A stretch of 49,719 bases of DNA from Microbulbifer okhotskensis (GCF_023895975.1 NZ_JALBWM010000025.1:1-49719); one strand, 5' to 3'. Positions 11,374-24,348 are shown, numbered from the stretch's first letter. Program-made: numbers and translations. The notes: generated from the letters alone by a model not told the origin.

Positions 11374-13653
11374 ATGCTCAGCAAGGACTTAGAGGTAACG
11401 CTTAATCTGGCGTTCAAAGGTGCGCGAGCGAAACGGCATGAGTTTATGACCGTCGAGCACCTGTTGCTGGCGCTCTTGGATAACGAATCTGCAGCAGACG
11501 TATTACATGCTTGTGGGGCGGATTTGAGTGCATTGCGCCGTGAACTCCTGGAGTTTGTTGACTCCACAACACCATTGATCCCCGAGGCTGATACGGATCG
11601 TGAGACCCAGCCGACACTCGGGTTCCAGAGGGTTTTGCAAAGAGCTGTATTCCACGTCCAGTCGTCCGGCAAAAAGGAAGTGACCGGGGCCAACGTTCTG
11701 GTTGCGATTTTCTGTGAGCAGGAAAGTCAGGCAGTTTACTATCTGAAGCAGCAGAGTGTTGCACGGATAGATGTGGTCAATTACATCACCCACGGTATCT
11801 CTCGTGTAGGTTCCAGTGGTAACAATCATCATCATGGCTCCGATACGTCACCCGAGCAGGTGGATGAGGAGATTAGCGGTGGGGCTGAACCCGGCGGCTC
11901 TGACCCGCTTGAAAGCTATGCGACCAACCTCAACCAGGAAGCGATACTCGGCCGAATCGATCCTCTGGTGGGACGGGCGCCGGAAGTTGAGCGGGTAACC
12001 CAGGTTCTCGCTCGCCGTCGCAAGAACAATCCCTTGTTGGTGGGGGAGTCGGGTGTTGGTAAGACCGCTATTGCTGAAGGTCTGGCCAGGCGCATCGTAG
12101 ATGAGGATATTCCTGAGCCGCTCAAGGAAAGTACGATTTACTCCTTGGATCTGGGGTCCCTGTTAGCCGGCACCAAGTACCGTGGCGATTTTGAGAAGCG
12201 ATTTAAGGCTCTGCTGGCCGAACTGAAGAAGCGTGAACACGCGGTACTGTTTATTGATGAAATTCATACGATTATCGGTGCTGGAGCGGCATCGGGCGGC
12301 GTTATGGATGCCTCCAATCTACTTAAGCCGCTACTGTCCAGTGGTCAGCTGCGCTGTATTGGCTCCACCACCTTCACTGAATATCGCGGCATTTTTGAGA
12401 AAGATCGCGCCCTATCACGCCGATTCCAGAAGATTGATGTGAGTGAGCCCTCGGTAGAGGAGACCGTACAAATTCTGCAGGGACTTAGAAGTTGCTTCGA
12501 GGATCACCATAAAGTTCGCTTTACCGATGCGGCTCTGGATGCAGCTGCCCAACTTTCCAGTCGCCATATCACTGAGCGATTCCTGCCAGATAAGGCCATT
12601 GACGTTATCGATGAAGCGGGCGCTTACCAGTCTCTGTTGTCTGCTGAAGATCGCAAAGAGGTTATTGGTGTCTGCGAGATAGAGATGGTCATCGCTAAGA
12701 TGGCGCGAATTCCAGCAAAAAGTGTCTCTGCCTCAGATAAGGAACAGTTATCCCGCCTGGATGACAACCTGAAGATGGTTGTATTTGGTCAGGATAGTGC
12801 GATTGACGCGCTGGGTACTGCGATCAAATTGAGCCGCGCGGGTCTCGGTTCCGAAGAAAAACCGATAGGCTCCTTCCTTTTTTCTGGACCAACCGGTGTC
12901 GGTAAAACTGAACTTTGCCGCCAGTTGGCGAAGGTGATGGGAATTGAGTTGATACGCTTTGATATGTCTGAATATATGGAGCGCCACACGGTTTCGCGCT
13001 TAATTGGCGCTCCACCGGGATATGTGGGTTTTGATCAGGGTGGCCTCTTGACTGATTCGGTCACCAAGCACCCACACAGTGTGGTGCTGCTCGATGAGAT
13101 CGAGAAAGCGCACGCTGAGGTGTTTAACCTGCTGCTGCAGGTAATGGATCACGGCACCCTGACCGACAACAACGGGCGCAAGGCCGATTTCCGTAATGTT
13201 ATTTTAATCATGACGACCAATGCTGGCGCTGAAGTAATGAGTCGCCGTTCTATTGGTTTTTCTCATCAGGATCACTCCACCGATGGCATGGAGGAGATCA
13301 AAAAAATGTTTACCCCGGAATTCCGCAATCGCCTCGATAATATTATCCAGTTTGGCTCTCTGTCTCTGAGTGTGGTGAAAACGGTAGTGGATAAATTTAT
13401 CGTCGAGTTGCAGGCGCAGCTGGATGATTCTAGGGTGACTTTAATTGTGGATGATGAGGCTCGCGAGTGGTTGGCTGCCCGAGGATATGACGAGAAAATG
13501 GGAGCGAGGCCGATGTCGCGGTTGATTCGTGACAAGTTGCGCAAGCCATTGGCAGAAGCCGTTCTTTTCGGAGAGTTGGCGGAAGAAGGTGGGCGCGTTA
13601 GCGTCACTATTGAAGATGATGAGCTGGCAATAAAGACAGCTATTCCCGCTTGA
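11374..13653 (+). CDS. clpA: ATP-dependent Clp protease ATP-binding subunit ClpA
   Basis: 759-residue AAA+ unfoldase, matching E. coli ClpA (758). It unfolds substrates, including ClpS-delivered N-degron proteins, and feeds them to ClpP, which is not encoded here. Order: N-domain (1-~145), a His/Asn/Gly-rich linker (~150-170), AAA-1 with Walker A GESGVGKT (224-231) and [15 protein letters not shown]-2 with Walker A GPTGVGKT (505-512) and LLDEIEKAH, then the sensor-2 region with GARPMSR. GAGGT lies just before the ATG at 11374. A bidirectional terminator follows. Confidence 0.97.
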   Translation: MLSKDLEVTLNLAFKGARAKRHEFMTVEHLLLALLDNESAADVLHACGADLSALRRELLEFVDSTTPLIPEADTDRETQPTLGFQRVLQRAVFHVQSSGKKEVTGANVLVAIFCEQESQAVYYLKQQSVARIDVVNYITHGISRVGSSGNNHHHGSDTSPEQVDEEISGGAEPGGSDPLESYATNLNQEAILGRIDPLVGRAPEVERVTQVLARRRKNNPLLVGESGVGKTAIAEGLARRIVDEDIPEPLKESTIYSLDLGSLLAGTKYRGDFEKRFKALLAELKKREHAVLFIDEIHTIIGAGAASGGVMDASNLLKPLLSSGQLRCIGSTTFTEYRGIFEKDRALSRRFQKIDVSEPSVEETVQILQGLRSCFEDHHKVRFTDAALDAAAQLSSRHITERFLPDKAIDVIDEAGAYQSLLSAEDRKEVIGVCEIEMVIAKMARIPAKSVSASDKEQLSRLDDNLKMVVFGQDSAIDALGTAIKLSRAGLGSEEKPIGSFLFSGPTGVGKTELCRQLAKVMGIELIRFDMSEYMERHTVSRLIGAPPGYVGFDQGGLLTDSVTKHPHSVVLLDEIEKAHAEVFNLLLQVMDHGTLTDNNGRKADFRNVILIMTTNAGAEVMSRRSIGFSHQDHSTDGMEEIKKMFTPEFRNRLDNIIQFGSLSLSVVKTVVDKFIVELQAQLDDSRVTLIVDDEAREWLAARGYDEKMGARPMSRLIRDKLRKPLAEAVLFGELAEEGGRVSVTIEDDELAIKTAIPA

Positions 13654-13674
13654 TTCCAGCGTTGGATAAGCAAC

Positions 13675-13702
13675 AAAAAAGCCACCGCATGGTGGCTTTT
13701 TT
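13675..13702. terminator. Bidirectional Rho-independent terminator (clpA/infA)
   Basis: AAAAAAGCCACC (13675-13686) and GGTGGCTTTTTT (13691-13702) form a perfect 12-bp stem with a GCAT loop, with T tracts on both strands. It serves clpA on the plus strand and infA on the minus strand. The region that holds tRNA gene serW in E. coli (between clpA and infA) contains only this element. Confidence 0.92.
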
Positions 13703-13746
13703 GTGTCCGGCCAAATTGCCTATCGGCGCTTTGGCCTTAGCGCAAA

Positions 13747-13965
13747 TTAACGCGCGCGATAAGTGATACGACCCTTGCTTAGGTCGTATGGAGTCAGCTC
13801 CACTTTTACTTTGTCGCCGGTGAGGATGCGAATGTAGTTTTTGCGCATCTTTCCAGAGATATGCGCAATTACCACGTGTCCGTTTTCCAGTTTTACACGG
13901 AAAGTGGTGTTTGGCAGGGTGTCGACCACCTCGCCTTCCATTTCAATATAATCGTCTTTTGCCAT
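13747..13965 (-). CDS. infA: Translation initiation factor IF-1
   Basis: 72-residue OB-fold protein, exactly the family length. It binds the ribosomal A site during initiation. [19 protein letters not shown] opens the protein, and it ends KGRITYRAR. The start is the ATG at 13965; the open frame extends further upstream, but that part is not conserved IF-1 sequence. It sits at the end of a minus-strand run trxB, aat, bpt, infA. Confidence 0.97.
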   Translation of the reverse strand: MAKDDYIEMEGEVVDTLPNTTFRVKLENGHVVIAHISGKMRKNYIRILTGDKVKVELTPYDLSKGRITYRAR

Positions 13966-14090
13966 GCGGCAGCAACCTTCCAATAACTTGATCAGACCTT
14001 TACCCCGGAGGCACTTCGACCTAGCCGCGGCTTGACGGGCGAGCATTTTGCACGAAAAGGCCAGATAGAGCAAAGGGAGTATTAGTCTAA

Positions 14091-14810
14091 CTAGAGCGAC
14101 TTAAGGCTCCAGCGGTTTTCTTTTAGCATTTCAATCGGGCGAAACTGGCTTTTGTAGGCCATTTTATGGCACTGCTCGATCCAATAGCCCAAATAGAGGT
14201 TGGGCAATCCCAGGCGCCTAGCCCATTCAATTTGATAGAGGATACAGTAGCTGCCCAGGCTCCGTTTGTCCTCATTGGGATCGAAGAAAGTATAGATAGC
14301 TGACAGTCCCGCGGTGAGAATATCAGTTACGGCCACAGCGACAAGCTTACCTCGGGCCCGCAGCTCGATATAGCGGGTGGCCCCCCAAGCCTGGCTGAGG
14401 AAGCTGCGATACTGTTCGCGGCTGGGTGGATACATTTCACCATCGGCGTGGCGCTGCTCGATATATCGAGCGTAAAGTTCGTAGTGTTCATCGGTATCGA
14501 TGGACTCTATGTGAAAGATGTCCAGGTCCTTATTACGCTTCCAGCAGCGCCGCTGGTTGCGGTCGGGGACAAATAGGTTCACTGGTACGCGAGCAGGGAC
14601 GCAGGCGCGACAGCTGGCGCATTGCGGGCGATACAGGTAGGCACCACTGCGTCTGAACCCCAGCTCTGAGAGACGGTTATACAGGCGTTGATCCACCTCT
14701 GTCTGCGGGTCTACAAAGACAGTGGTGGCCTCCCGGTCGGGCAGGTAGCCACACGGGTGGGGTAGGGTGGCCAGTAGGCGCACTGAATCCAGCTGAGAGT
14801 ATTTACCCAT
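14091..14810 (-). CDS. bpt: Aspartate/glutamate leucyltransferase (Bpt)
   Basis: 239-residue aminoacyl-tRNA-protein transferase of the ATE/Bpt family. Bacterial Bpt transfers leucine to proteins with N-terminal Asp or Glu, creating degrons for ClpS-ClpAP. The N-terminal domain has the conserved cysteines CGYLPDREA (~residue 20) and [12 protein letters not shown] (~65-76). The C-terminal GNAT-like half shows [31 protein letters not shown] and [20 protein letters not shown]. The start is the ATG at 14810, giving [20 protein letters not shown], although the frame is open upstream inside aat. The start overlaps the aat stop by eight bases, so the two N-degron enzymes are translationally coupled. 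Confidence 0.94.
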   Translation of the reverse strand: MGKYSQLDSVRLLATLPHPCGYLPDREATTVFVDPQTEVDQRLYNRLSELGFRRSGAYLYRPQCASCRACVPARVPVNLFVPDRNQRRCWKRNKDLDIFHIESIDTDEHYELYARYIEQRHADGEMYPPSREQYRSFLSQAWGATRYIELRARGKLVAVAVTDILTAGLSAIYTFFDPNEDKRSLGSYCILYQIEWARRLGLPNLYLGYWIEQCHKMAYKSQFRPIEMLKENRWSLKSL

Positions 14811-15522
14811 AAGTCCACGAAAGCTTCCAAGGCTGCGGGAAAGACGGCAGGTTAATGCCGGTTTCCAGCCGTTGTTCGAAATCTTTACGACATATCTCGA
14901 CTGCACCAAGACTACTGAGGTGAGGGTTACCCACCTGGCAGTCAATCAATGGACAGCCCCACAATTCTAATTGGCGAACGAGGTGGACAAAAGCGACTTT
15001 TGACGCATTTGTCTCCCGGTGGAACATTGACTCCCCGAAAAACACGCGCCCGAGGGTTATGCCATAGAGTCCGCCAACAAGTTGTCCATCGCGCCACACT
15101 TCTACAGAGTGGGCAAGGCCGCACTCGTGCATATCGATATAGGCATCGCACATCTCATCGGTGATCCAGGTGCCAGTTTCATTAGTCCTGGGGCCTCGGC
15201 AGCCTTCGATGACTTGAGCGAATGCCTGGTCAAAAGTCACTGAGAAAGTTTCTTTTCGCAGGAATTTGCGTAGACTGCGACCCACGCGAAACTCCTGTGG
15301 AATAACCACACAGCGGGGCGATGGGCTCCACCAGAGGATGGGTTGATCATCTGAATACCAGGGAAAGACACCGCGTTGGTAGGCAGCAACCAGCCACTCT
15401 GGGGTCAGGTCTCCCCCAGCAGCCAGTAAGCCGTTGGGGTCTTCCAGAGCATTTTCCGTAGATGGGAAGCCGATATTGGTGTGGTCGAGCCACATCAGGC
15501 GGCCCTGAGTATTCCCTGTCAC
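14803..15522 (-). CDS. aat: Leucyl/phenylalanyl-tRNA-protein transferase
   Basis: 239-residue enzyme that adds Leu or Phe from aminoacyl-tRNA to N-terminal Arg or Lys, producing ClpS-recognised N-degrons. Typical blocks are GLLAAGGDLTPEWLVAAY, GVFPWYSDDQPILWWSPSPR, GGLYGITLGRVFFGESMFH and LIDCQVGNPHLSSLGA. The GTG at 15522 is chosen because AGGAG lies at proper spacing upstream; an ATG at 15495 (MWLDH) is an alternative without a clear ribosome-binding site. Its end overlaps bpt by eight bases. The neighbouring clpS and clpA supply the matching degradation machine. Confidence 0.95.
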   Translation of the reverse strand: MTGNTQGRLMWLDHTNIGFPSTENALEDPNGLLAAGGDLTPEWLVAAYQRGVFPWYSDDQPILWWSPSPRCVVIPQEFRVGRSLRKFLRKETFSVTFDQAFAQVIEGCRGPRTNETGTWITDEMCDAYIDMHECGLAHSVEVWRDGQLVGGLYGITLGRVFFGESMFHRETNASKVAFVHLVRQLELWGCPLIDCQVGNPHLSSLGAVEICRKDFEQRLETGINLPSFPQPWKLSWTYG

Positions 15523-15585
15523 GGCCGGACTCCTGTCGATAGGGAGGGAGATCCGGGCAGAAGGCGTCTACCCGGACAGGTCGCC

Positions 15586-16958
<1,373 letters not shown>

Positions 16959-18038
16959 ATGCGAAATAAAAGAAAGTTCATCCCCCTGAACCTGGAGGAT
17001 GATCTGCTTGGCCACCCAACGACCTTTCTAACTTTGAGTGAGGAAGCTCAGGCGTTTGTATCCAAAATTATTGACGATTCCTTCTCTATTCGTTTTTCTA
17101 TCGACTTTGAGCCCAACAGTAACCATAGGGCCAGTCTGCATGGCCCACCAGACCTGATCGACCTGTTCACATCGCTTAATCTGCAGGTCAGGTGCGATAT
17201 CATTGCTGATGGCTACAATGTCGCGACACCAGAGAGAGCCGCCATCTACTGTGGTCAGCCTCAAGAGTTTGAAAAATTTGCCCTCGCCCTGGGGCTCGGT
17301 AATGACTGCAAGGTGCTCGATCTAATGTGTGGCTCGGGTACTGTCAGTTGCTATCTGTTCCAGTTTGCGCAAGAGCGGGGCATAACGATTCAGTGCAGCC
17401 TGTGTGATTCCCACTGCGAGCAGCTCGGTCTTATTGATCAAAACACCAGGCTAAAAGCCACCGATATCACTATTGCCGATGGGCGAGGGTTGCCATACCC
17501 CAATGAATTATTTGATGCGGTGGCGATCAAAATGGGTCTGCACGAGGTGCCTCAGGCTGACCAGCCCCTTGTGCTACAGGAAGCTCTCCGCATACTCAAG
17601 CCCGGAGGCCCTTTGGTAATTTGGGATTTGGTGCCAGGTTCAGGCGAAGTACAGGATTTGCTGTGCGCGCAGAAGAAAAAGATAAGCGCACTAACTCATC
17701 GGGAGTCGTTAATATTTGACCGTTTTTTTCTCCGGGAGGATCAACTGTTACGCTTGCTTGAGGATGTCGGATTTAAAGACACAGAGAGGGTGTCCAGAAC
17801 CTATAGCCGCGACAGTACAATGGACAAGTTAAAAACTGAGTTTGGGGGCGATAAGTGCAAACTGGAAATTCTTAATTCCTATCTGCGTGAGCGAGTGACT
17901 CATGCAATCATTGATGAGGTTTGCTGGGAGGACTCCGGGCAAAATATCTCAATCATGATCCCAAATTGCATCTATCGCACGTACAAACCGGTTAATTTGG
18001 AAGACAATATACCGCTTACTGATACCTCCTCCCGATAA
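16959..18038 (+). CDS. Class I SAM-dependent methyltransferase, substrate unknown
   Basis: 359-residue protein. The central part is a Rossmann methyltransferase: motif I VLDLMCGSG at residues 119-127, an acidic strand-2 end (SLCDSH), TIADGRGLPYPNELFDAVAIK (motifs II-III region) and ALRILKPGGPLVIWDLVPG (post-motif IV). The first ~80 residues (FIPLNLEDDLLGHP onward) and the last ~60 match no domain I recognise. No signal peptide or membrane segment. It is transcribed alone, divergent from trxB and upstream of ftsK, in the place where E. coli and many relatives carry lrp. The chemistry is secure at superfamily level; the acceptor is not readable from sequence. Confidence 0.75.
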   Translation: MRNKRKFIPLNLEDDLLGHPTTFLTLSEEAQAFVSKIIDDSFSIRFSIDFEPNSNHRASLHGPPDLIDLFTSLNLQVRCDIIADGYNVATPERAAIYCGQPQEFEKFALALGLGNDCKVLDLMCGSGTVSCYLFQFAQERGITIQCSLCDSHCEQLGLIDQNTRLKATDITIADGRGLPYPNELFDAVAIKMGLHEVPQADQPLVLQEALRILKPGGPLVIWDLVPGSGEVQDLLCAQKKKISALTHRESLIFDRFFLREDQLLRLLEDVGFKDTERVSRTYSRDSTMDKLKTEFGGDKCKLEILNSYLRERVTHAIIDEVCWEDSGQNISIMIPNCIYRTYKPVNLEDNIPLTDTSSR

Positions 18039-18180
18039 TAGAAACCGGGAGCGCCTTTGGTGGTCGCCAGGGAGAATCGGAAAGGGTAACTTGTAAAATG
18101 TGTTGTCGGGCTTGCTTTCTGCAACAATGAAGACAAAATTTCGATGGAAAGCCGGCGGTTTGCAGCCCGAAGTACTTTCA

Positions 18181-18196
18181 TCGGATCAAGATCCGA
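18181..18196. promoter_or_regulatory. Perfect palindrome upstream of ftsK
   Basis: TCGGATC-AA-GATCCGA, two 7-base arms with a 2-base centre, ending 33 bases before the ftsK start. Size and position fit a dimeric repressor site. It does not match the LexA box (CTG-N10-CAG) that controls ftsK in E. coli. Confidence 0.4.
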
Positions 18197-18229
18197 CGTT
18201 AAAAAATACTGAATTATCGAGGTAAGCCA

Positions 18230-20569
18230 TTGAAGGCCGAAAGCGCAGCTGAAAAAAATTCTGCGGAAAATAACCCACTGCCAGACTCCCTTATCGCCCG
18301 GTTTATCCGCGAAGGGGCATTAATCAGCCTTTTGGCCGGTGCTCTGTTACTGGCCATTAGCCTGCTTAGTTTTAGTTCGGAAGATCCAGGTTGGTCGCAA
18401 ACTGGCAGTGCTCAGCAAATTCACAATGCCATCGGCCCGGCAGGTGCCTGGCTGGCCGATGTGTGCCTATCCCTATTGGGATGGATGGCTTATCTTTTTC
18501 CGCTGCTGATTGGTTTACGCGCTTATCGTATCCTGCGTGATCGCAATGCGCGCTTCCATTTCCCCCTGTTCGCCTTGAGGGTTTTCGGCCTTTTACTGCT
18601 CCTTGTCAGTGGTGCCGCGATCGCAACCCTTTGCTTTGCGTCAGCGGATAATCCATTGCCATTTACGAATGGTGGGATTATCGGCGGCGCACTATCTACG
18701 ACACTGGGCTCCAGCCTTGGTTACGTGGGAGCGACAATTCTATTGCTGGCAGTATTTGCGATTGGGGTAACGGTGTTTACCGGTTTATCGTGGCTCAAGC
18801 TTGCTGAGACGATTGGTAGAAATGTTATCGGTCTGTTCGGTTTGATAGGAAGCTTGTATCAGCGCTGGCGGCAAAAACGCAGTGAGCAGAGAGTTGCCAG
18901 GGAAGCCATTGTGGTGCGTAAAGCTGTGGTGGAGGAAGAGAAGCAGAGAGTTGCCAAGAGAATTCCCCCAAAGATCGAACCTGTAATTCCCAAGCCAAAA
19001 ACCAGCCCCAGAGCAGCCAAGGAAAAACAGCGGGAGTTGTTTAAGGCTGGTCCTGTCACCGGAACCCTGCCGCCCTTGGGTCTTCTTGATGCCCCGGATG
19101 AAAATAAAAAGGCCGGTTTTTCCAGGGAGTCGCTCGAAGCGCTTTCCCGGTTGTTGGAGCTGAAACTCAAAGATTTTGGTGTTGTTGCCGAAGTAGTATC
19201 TGTATTGCCCGGCCCGGTAGTAACGCGCTTTGAGATCCAGCCCGCGCCAGGGGTCAAAGTCAGTAAGATTTCCAATCTGGCAAAAGACTTGGCCCGTTCT
19301 CTCGCCGTTATCAGCGTGCGTGTAGTGGAGGTCATCCCGGGTAAGTCGGTGGTGGGTGTTGAGATTCCCAACGAGCACCGCCAAATGGTGCGGCTCAGTG
19401 AAGTGCTGTCGGCAGAAATTTACGACAATGCCAAGTCGCCATTGACTCTGGCGCTAGGCCAAGATATCTCCGGTTTACCGGTCGTGGCTGACCTGGCTAA
19501 GATGCCGCATTTGTTGGTGGCGGGTACCACCGGTTCTGGTAAGTCGGTAGGTATCAATGTGATGCTGTTGAGCCTCCTGTATAAGTCTACACCGGATGAA
19601 GTTCGTCTTATCTTGGTGGACCCAAAGATGCTGGAACTGTCGGTTTATGAGGGGATTCCACATCTGTTGACCCCGGTTATCACCGATATGAATGATGCTG
19701 CCAATGGCTTGCGGTGGTGTGTTGGTGAAATGGAGCGCCGCTATAAGCTGATGGCGGCGATGGGGGTGCGCAACCTGGCCGGTTTTAACCGGAAGGTGAG
19801 GGAAGCAGAGGAAGCTGGTGAGCCTCTTATAGATCCAGTCTGGCAACCTGACCCGGCTTCCAGTGTGCCAGAGGACCAGCAAACGGCACCGGCTTTAAAA
19901 GCTCTTCCAGCTATTGTGGTGGTTATTGACGAATTTGCTGACATGATGATGATTGTTGGCAAAAAAGTGGAACAGCTAATCGCCCGAATTGCCCAAAAGG
20001 CTCGCGCTGCGGGAATTCACTTACTGCTCGCAACCCAACGTCCATCGGTGGATGTTATCACTGGGTTAATTAAAGCCAACGTCCCTACCCGCATCGGTTT
20101 CCAGGTTTCCTCTAAAGTAGATTCCCGTACAATTCTTGATCAGGGGGGCGCTGAGCAATTGTTGGGGCATGGCGATATGCTGTATCTGCCGCCGGGCAGT
20201 GGCGTGCCCGTACGAGTACACGGTGCTTTTGTCGATGATCACGAAGTGCACAAAGTCGTTGCGGACTGGGGGCGTCGCGGTAAGCCCGAATATATTGATG
20301 GAATTGTCGACGACAGCAACAACAGTATCCCTGTCCCTGGATTACAGTCAGAAGGGGAGGAAGAAGACCCTGAAACCGATGCGCTCTACGATGAAGCGAT
20401 TGCCTTTGTCACTAAATCGCGTAAGGCTTCAATCTCTTCGGTGCAGCGTCAGCTGCGCATTGGATACAATCGAGCGGCTCGAATTATCGATGCTATGGAA
20501 GCGGCTGGGGTAGTGTCTCCTGCTGGCCACAACGGCAATCGGGAGGTACTGGCTCCCCCGCCAGTCTGA
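18230..20569 (+). CDS. ftsK: DNA translocase FtsK
   Basis: 779-residue septal DNA pump that links chromosome dimer resolution to division. The N-terminal ~190 residues hold four transmembrane helices. A short basic linker (~200-290), far shorter than in E. coli, leads to the motor: Walker [12 protein letters not shown] (~residues 429-439), Walker [13 protein letters not shown] (~562), then [22 protein letters not shown]. The C-terminal gamma domain ([21 protein letters not shown]) binds KOPS sites and activates XerD. The start is TTG at 18230 with GAGGT about seven bases upstream. It is followed by lolA and rarA as in E. coli. Confidence 0.96.
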   Translation: MKAESAAEKNSAENNPLPDSLIARFIREGALISLLAGALLLAISLLSFSSEDPGWSQTGSAQQIHNAIGPAGAWLADVCLSLLGWMAYLFPLLIGLRAYRILRDRNARFHFPLFALRVFGLLLLLVSGAAIATLCFASADNPLPFTNGGIIGGALSTTLGSSLGYVGATILLLAVFAIGVTVFTGLSWLKLAETIGRNVIGLFGLIGSLYQRWRQKRSEQRVAREAIVVRKAVVEEEKQRVAKRIPPKIEPVIPKPKTSPRAAKEKQRELFKAGPVTGTLPPLGLLDAPDENKKAGFSRESLEALSRLLELKLKDFGVVAEVVSVLPGPVVTRFEIQPAPGVKVSKISNLAKDLARSLAVISVRVVEVIPGKSVVGVEIPNEHRQMVRLSEVLSAEIYDNAKSPLTLALGQDISGLPVVADLAKMPHLLVAGTTGSGKSVGINVMLLSLLYKSTPDEVRLILVDPKMLELSVYEGIPHLLTPVITDMNDAANGLRWCVGEMERRYKLMAAMGVRNLAGFNRKVREAEEAGEPLIDPVWQPDPASSVPEDQQTAPALKALPAIVVVIDEFADMMMIVGKKVEQLIARIAQKARAAGIHLLLATQRPSVDVITGLIKANVPTRIGFQVSSKVDSRTILDQGGAEQLLGHGDMLYLPPGSGVPVRVHGAFVDDHEVHKVVADWGRRGKPEYIDGIVDDSNNSIPVPGLQSEGEEEDPETDALYDEAIAFVTKSRKASISSVQRQLRIGYNRAARIIDAMEAAGVVSPAGHNGNREVLAPPPV

Positions 20570-20663
20570 TGTGAGCTTAGTCCCGAGAGGGGGTGATGGG
20601 TTAAGCCCCTGTTCACTAAGTCGGGATTAATCTTTAAGGAAATCAATACGTTGGAACACAAAT

Positions 20664-21275
20664 ATGAAACGAATTCTGCATGGCCTGCTGCTTTCCCTGA
20701 GTGTTACTGCCAGCGCAGCCTGGGCTGATGCCACCGACGATCTCAGTAATTTACTCAAGCCGCTGGCGGCTCTCTCCGGTAGTTTTAAGCAAACGCTTAT
20801 TGATGAGCGCGGTGAAATCACGCAAAAAAGTAATGGGAGTTTTTCGGTGCAGAGACCGGGCAAGTTGCGCTGGAAAACAGGTGAGCCTTATGCCCAACTA
20901 TTGGTAACAAACAATAAGACTCTTTGGCTTTATGATCCGGACCTGGAGCAAGTGACCGTAAGGCCTGTTGATGCACGGATCAAAGAAACCCCAGCACTGT
21001 TACTTGGAGGGAAGGTGGAGGAGATCCGAGGTTCTTTTAATGTAAGTTTGAAAGAGGGGGGGTATCACCTGACACCTAAAAATCCTTCTGCACCCTTCAA
21101 AGCAATGGAAATTCGCTTTGCCAAAAATGGCCTGCCGACGGCTATGACTGTCCGCGATGGTATGGGGCAGATCACCAAGATCAAGTTCAGCAGTCTCAAG
21201 GCGAATCCAAAACTCGCTGCTTCCTTATTCGATTTCAAGCCCCCAGCCGGTACCGACATTATCAAAGATGAGTGA
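20664..21275 (+). CDS. lolA: Outer-membrane lipoprotein carrier protein LolA
   Basis: 203-residue periplasmic chaperone that carries lipoproteins from the LolCDE transporter to LolB. Residues 1-~22 form a signal peptide ending AAWA-DATDD. The mature part shows LSGSFKQTLIDERGE, NGSFSVQRPGKLRWKTGEPYAQLLVTNNKTLWLYDPDLEQV and the C-terminal strands GQITKIKFSSLKANPKLAASLFDFKPPAGTD, all typical of LolA. It lies 94 bases after ftsK, and its last eight bases overlap rarA. Confidence 0.95.
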   Translation: MKRILHGLLLSLSVTASAAWADATDDLSNLLKPLAALSGSFKQTLIDERGEITQKSNGSFSVQRPGKLRWKTGEPYAQLLVTNNKTLWLYDPDLEQVTVRPVDARIKETPALLLGGKVEEIRGSFNVSLKEGGYHLTPKNPSAPFKAMEIRFAKNGLPTAMTVRDGMGQITKIKFSSLKANPKLAASLFDFKPPAGTDIIKDE

Positions 21276-22611
21276 CCTGTTTGATTCTCCGATAACCCAT
21301 CAGCCTCTCGCAGCGCGTATACGGCCGCAAACTCTGGCTCACTATGTGGGTCAGTCGCATTTGCTGGGAGAGGGCAAGCCACTGCGTGAAGCGGTGGAAC
21401 GCGGGCAACTGCATTCCATGATCCTGTGGGGCCCGCCGGGTGTCGGGAAAACCACTTTTGCCCGCCTTTTGGCCCAGGAGTGCGATGCCCGTTTCGCCAC
21501 CTTGTCCGCAGTTCTTGCGGGGGTCAAGGATATCCGCCAGGCAGTGGCGGAGGCGGAGCAACACCGGATGCAATCTGGTCGCGGCACCATCCTGTTTGTG
21601 GATGAGGTACACCGTTTCAACAAGGCCCAGCAGGACGCATTTCTTCCCTATGTGGAGGAGGGCACGGTGACCTTTGTTGGTGCTACTACCGAAAATCCGG
21701 CGTTTGAGCTGAATAATGCACTCTTATCCCGTTGCCGGGTTTACCTTTTACGCAGTATTCCCGAAGCGGAGTTACTGGGACTGCTGCGATATGCTTTGGC
21801 GTCTGATGATCAGCTGCGCCAGCGCAATGTCAATGTTTCTGAAGAAGTCCTGGGCAAAATTGCCCTTGCTGCTGATGGTGATGCACGCAGCGCTCTAAAC
21901 CTGCTAGAAGTCGCTTGTGACCTGGCTAGGGATGATGATGGTCACTTGGTGGTCGACGAGGGTGTACTCACGGAAGTGCTCAGTGCAGATGTTCGTCGTT
22001 TCGATAAAGGCGGCGATTATTTTTACGACCAGATTTCGGCGATGCACAAGTCGGTGCGGGGTTCAGATCCCGATGCTGCCCTCTACTGGTTTGTGCGTAT
22101 GCTCGACGGGGGATGTGACCCCTTGTATGTTGCCCGCCGGGTAGTGCGTATGGCCAGCGAAGATATTGGCAATGCAGACCCGAGAGCATTGCAATTGGCG
22201 CTGAACGCCTGGGATGTCCAAGAGCGCCTGGGAAGCCCCGAAGGAGAGCTGGCTATTGCCCAGGCCATTATTTATCTGGCAGTGGCAGCAAAAAGCAACG
22301 CGGTTTATTCAGCGTACAAACGCGTGGTGGCTGATGTTCGTCACGATCCCAGTTATGAAGTCCCAGTCCATTTGCGCAATGCGCCCACCAAGTTGGCGAA
22401 GAGCCTGTCTCATGGGGCGGAGTACCGCTACGCCCATGATGAGCCCGATGCCTTCGCCGCTGGCGAAAACTATCTTCCTGAGGAAATTGCTGACCGCCGG
22501 TATTACCATCCGGTGCCTCGGGGGCTGGAGTTAAAAATCTCAGAAAAGTTACAGACGCTGCGCCACAGTAATCGTAAGAGCGACCAGCAGCGTTACAAAA
22601 ACCAGAAATAG
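21268..22611 (+). CDS. rarA: Replication-associated recombination protein RarA
   Basis: 447-residue AAA+ clamp-loader-like ATPase (MgsA/WRNIP1 family) that acts at stalled replication forks. Walker A is GPPGVGKT (55-62), Walker B is ILFVDEVHRFNKAQQDAFLP (~110), and sensor 1 is VGATTENPAFELNNALLSR. The C-terminal tetramerisation region includes DPDAALYWFVRMLDGGCDPLYVARR. The start at ATG 21268 overlaps lolA by eight bases (ATGAGTGA), indicating coupling; the frame is open further upstream inside lolA but is not conserved. It ends with a basic, hydrophilic tail. Confidence 0.95.
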   Translation: MSDLFDSPITHQPLAARIRPQTLAHYVGQSHLLGEGKPLREAVERGQLHSMILWGPPGVGKTTFARLLAQECDARFATLSAVLAGVKDIRQAVAEAEQHRMQSGRGTILFVDEVHRFNKAQQDAFLPYVEEGTVTFVGATTENPAFELNNALLSRCRVYLLRSIPEAELLGLLRYALASDDQLRQRNVNVSEEVLGKIALAADGDARSALNLLEVACDLARDDDGHLVVDEGVLTEVLSADVRRFDKGGDYFYDQISAMHKSVRGSDPDAALYWFVRMLDGGCDPLYVARRVVRMASEDIGNADPRALQLALNAWDVQERLGSPEGELAIAQAIIYLAVAAKSNAVYSAYKRVVADVRHDPSYEVPVHLRNAPTKLAKSLSHGAEYRYAHDEPDAFAAGENYLPEEIADRRYYHPVPRGLELKISEKLQTLRHSNRKSDQQRYKNQK

Positions 22612-22629
22612 GCGCAGGGAAGAGAGTAA

Positions 22630-23004
22630 ATGCAGTGGTTGGCTATCGCTCTGGGTGGCGCGTTTGGGGCAATACTTCGTCATCTGGTTAGTATCTGGAG
22701 CTATCCGGTTTTTGAGGGTCGGTTTCCTTTAGGTACTTTGATCGTCAATATTATCGGTTCTTTTTTGATCGGCATCGCCTATGTATTGATCGCCCAGCGC
22801 GCAATGTTGGGTGAGGAGTGGCGCTTGCTGTTGATGACAGGGATGTTTGGCGCCCTTACCACCTTCTCCACTTTCTCCCTAGAAAGCCTGATACTGTGGC
22901 ACAATGGCCAGCCTTTAGTGGCCATTGGCTATATTGTCGGCAGCTTTATTGGTTGTCTGCTAGCTACCGGAGCTGCTGTCGCATTGGCGACGAGGTATTT
23001 TTAA
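22630..23004 (+). CDS. crcB: Fluoride ion channel CrcB/Fluc
   Basis: 124-residue membrane protein with four transmembrane helices, the size of dual-topology Fluc channels that export fluoride. Signatures: GGAFGAILRHLV near the N-terminus, GTLIVNIIGSFLIG (conserved Asn in helix 2) and GMFGALTTFSTFSLE, with the Phe/Thr/Ser residues of the pore and central sodium site. GAGAG precedes the ATG. The gene lies 18 bases after rarA, so it is probably in the same transcript. I see no fluoride riboswitch, and there is no room for one. Confidence 0.94.
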   Translation: MQWLAIALGGAFGAILRHLVSIWSYPVFEGRFPLGTLIVNIIGSFLIGIAYVLIAQRAMLGEEWRLLLMTGMFGALTTFSTFSLESLILWHNGQPLVAIGYIVGSFIGCLLATGAAVALATRYF

Positions 23005-23009
23005 TTTAA

Positions 23010-24335
<1,326 letters not shown>

Positions 24336-24348
24336 GCATAGTTACCTG

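Noticed and set aside
13654..13746. tRNA-Ser gene expected between clpA and infA by synteny with E. coli
   Set aside because: The interval holds only a bidirectional terminator; no cloverleaf can be formed.
18785..19384. 199-codon minus-strand frame inside ftsK
   Set aside because: Antisense shadow of ftsK; rich in His/Tyr/Gln runs typical of reversed coding sequence.
22612..22629. Fluoride riboswitch upstream of crcB
   Set aside because: Only 18 bases separate rarA and crcB, too few for the aptamer.
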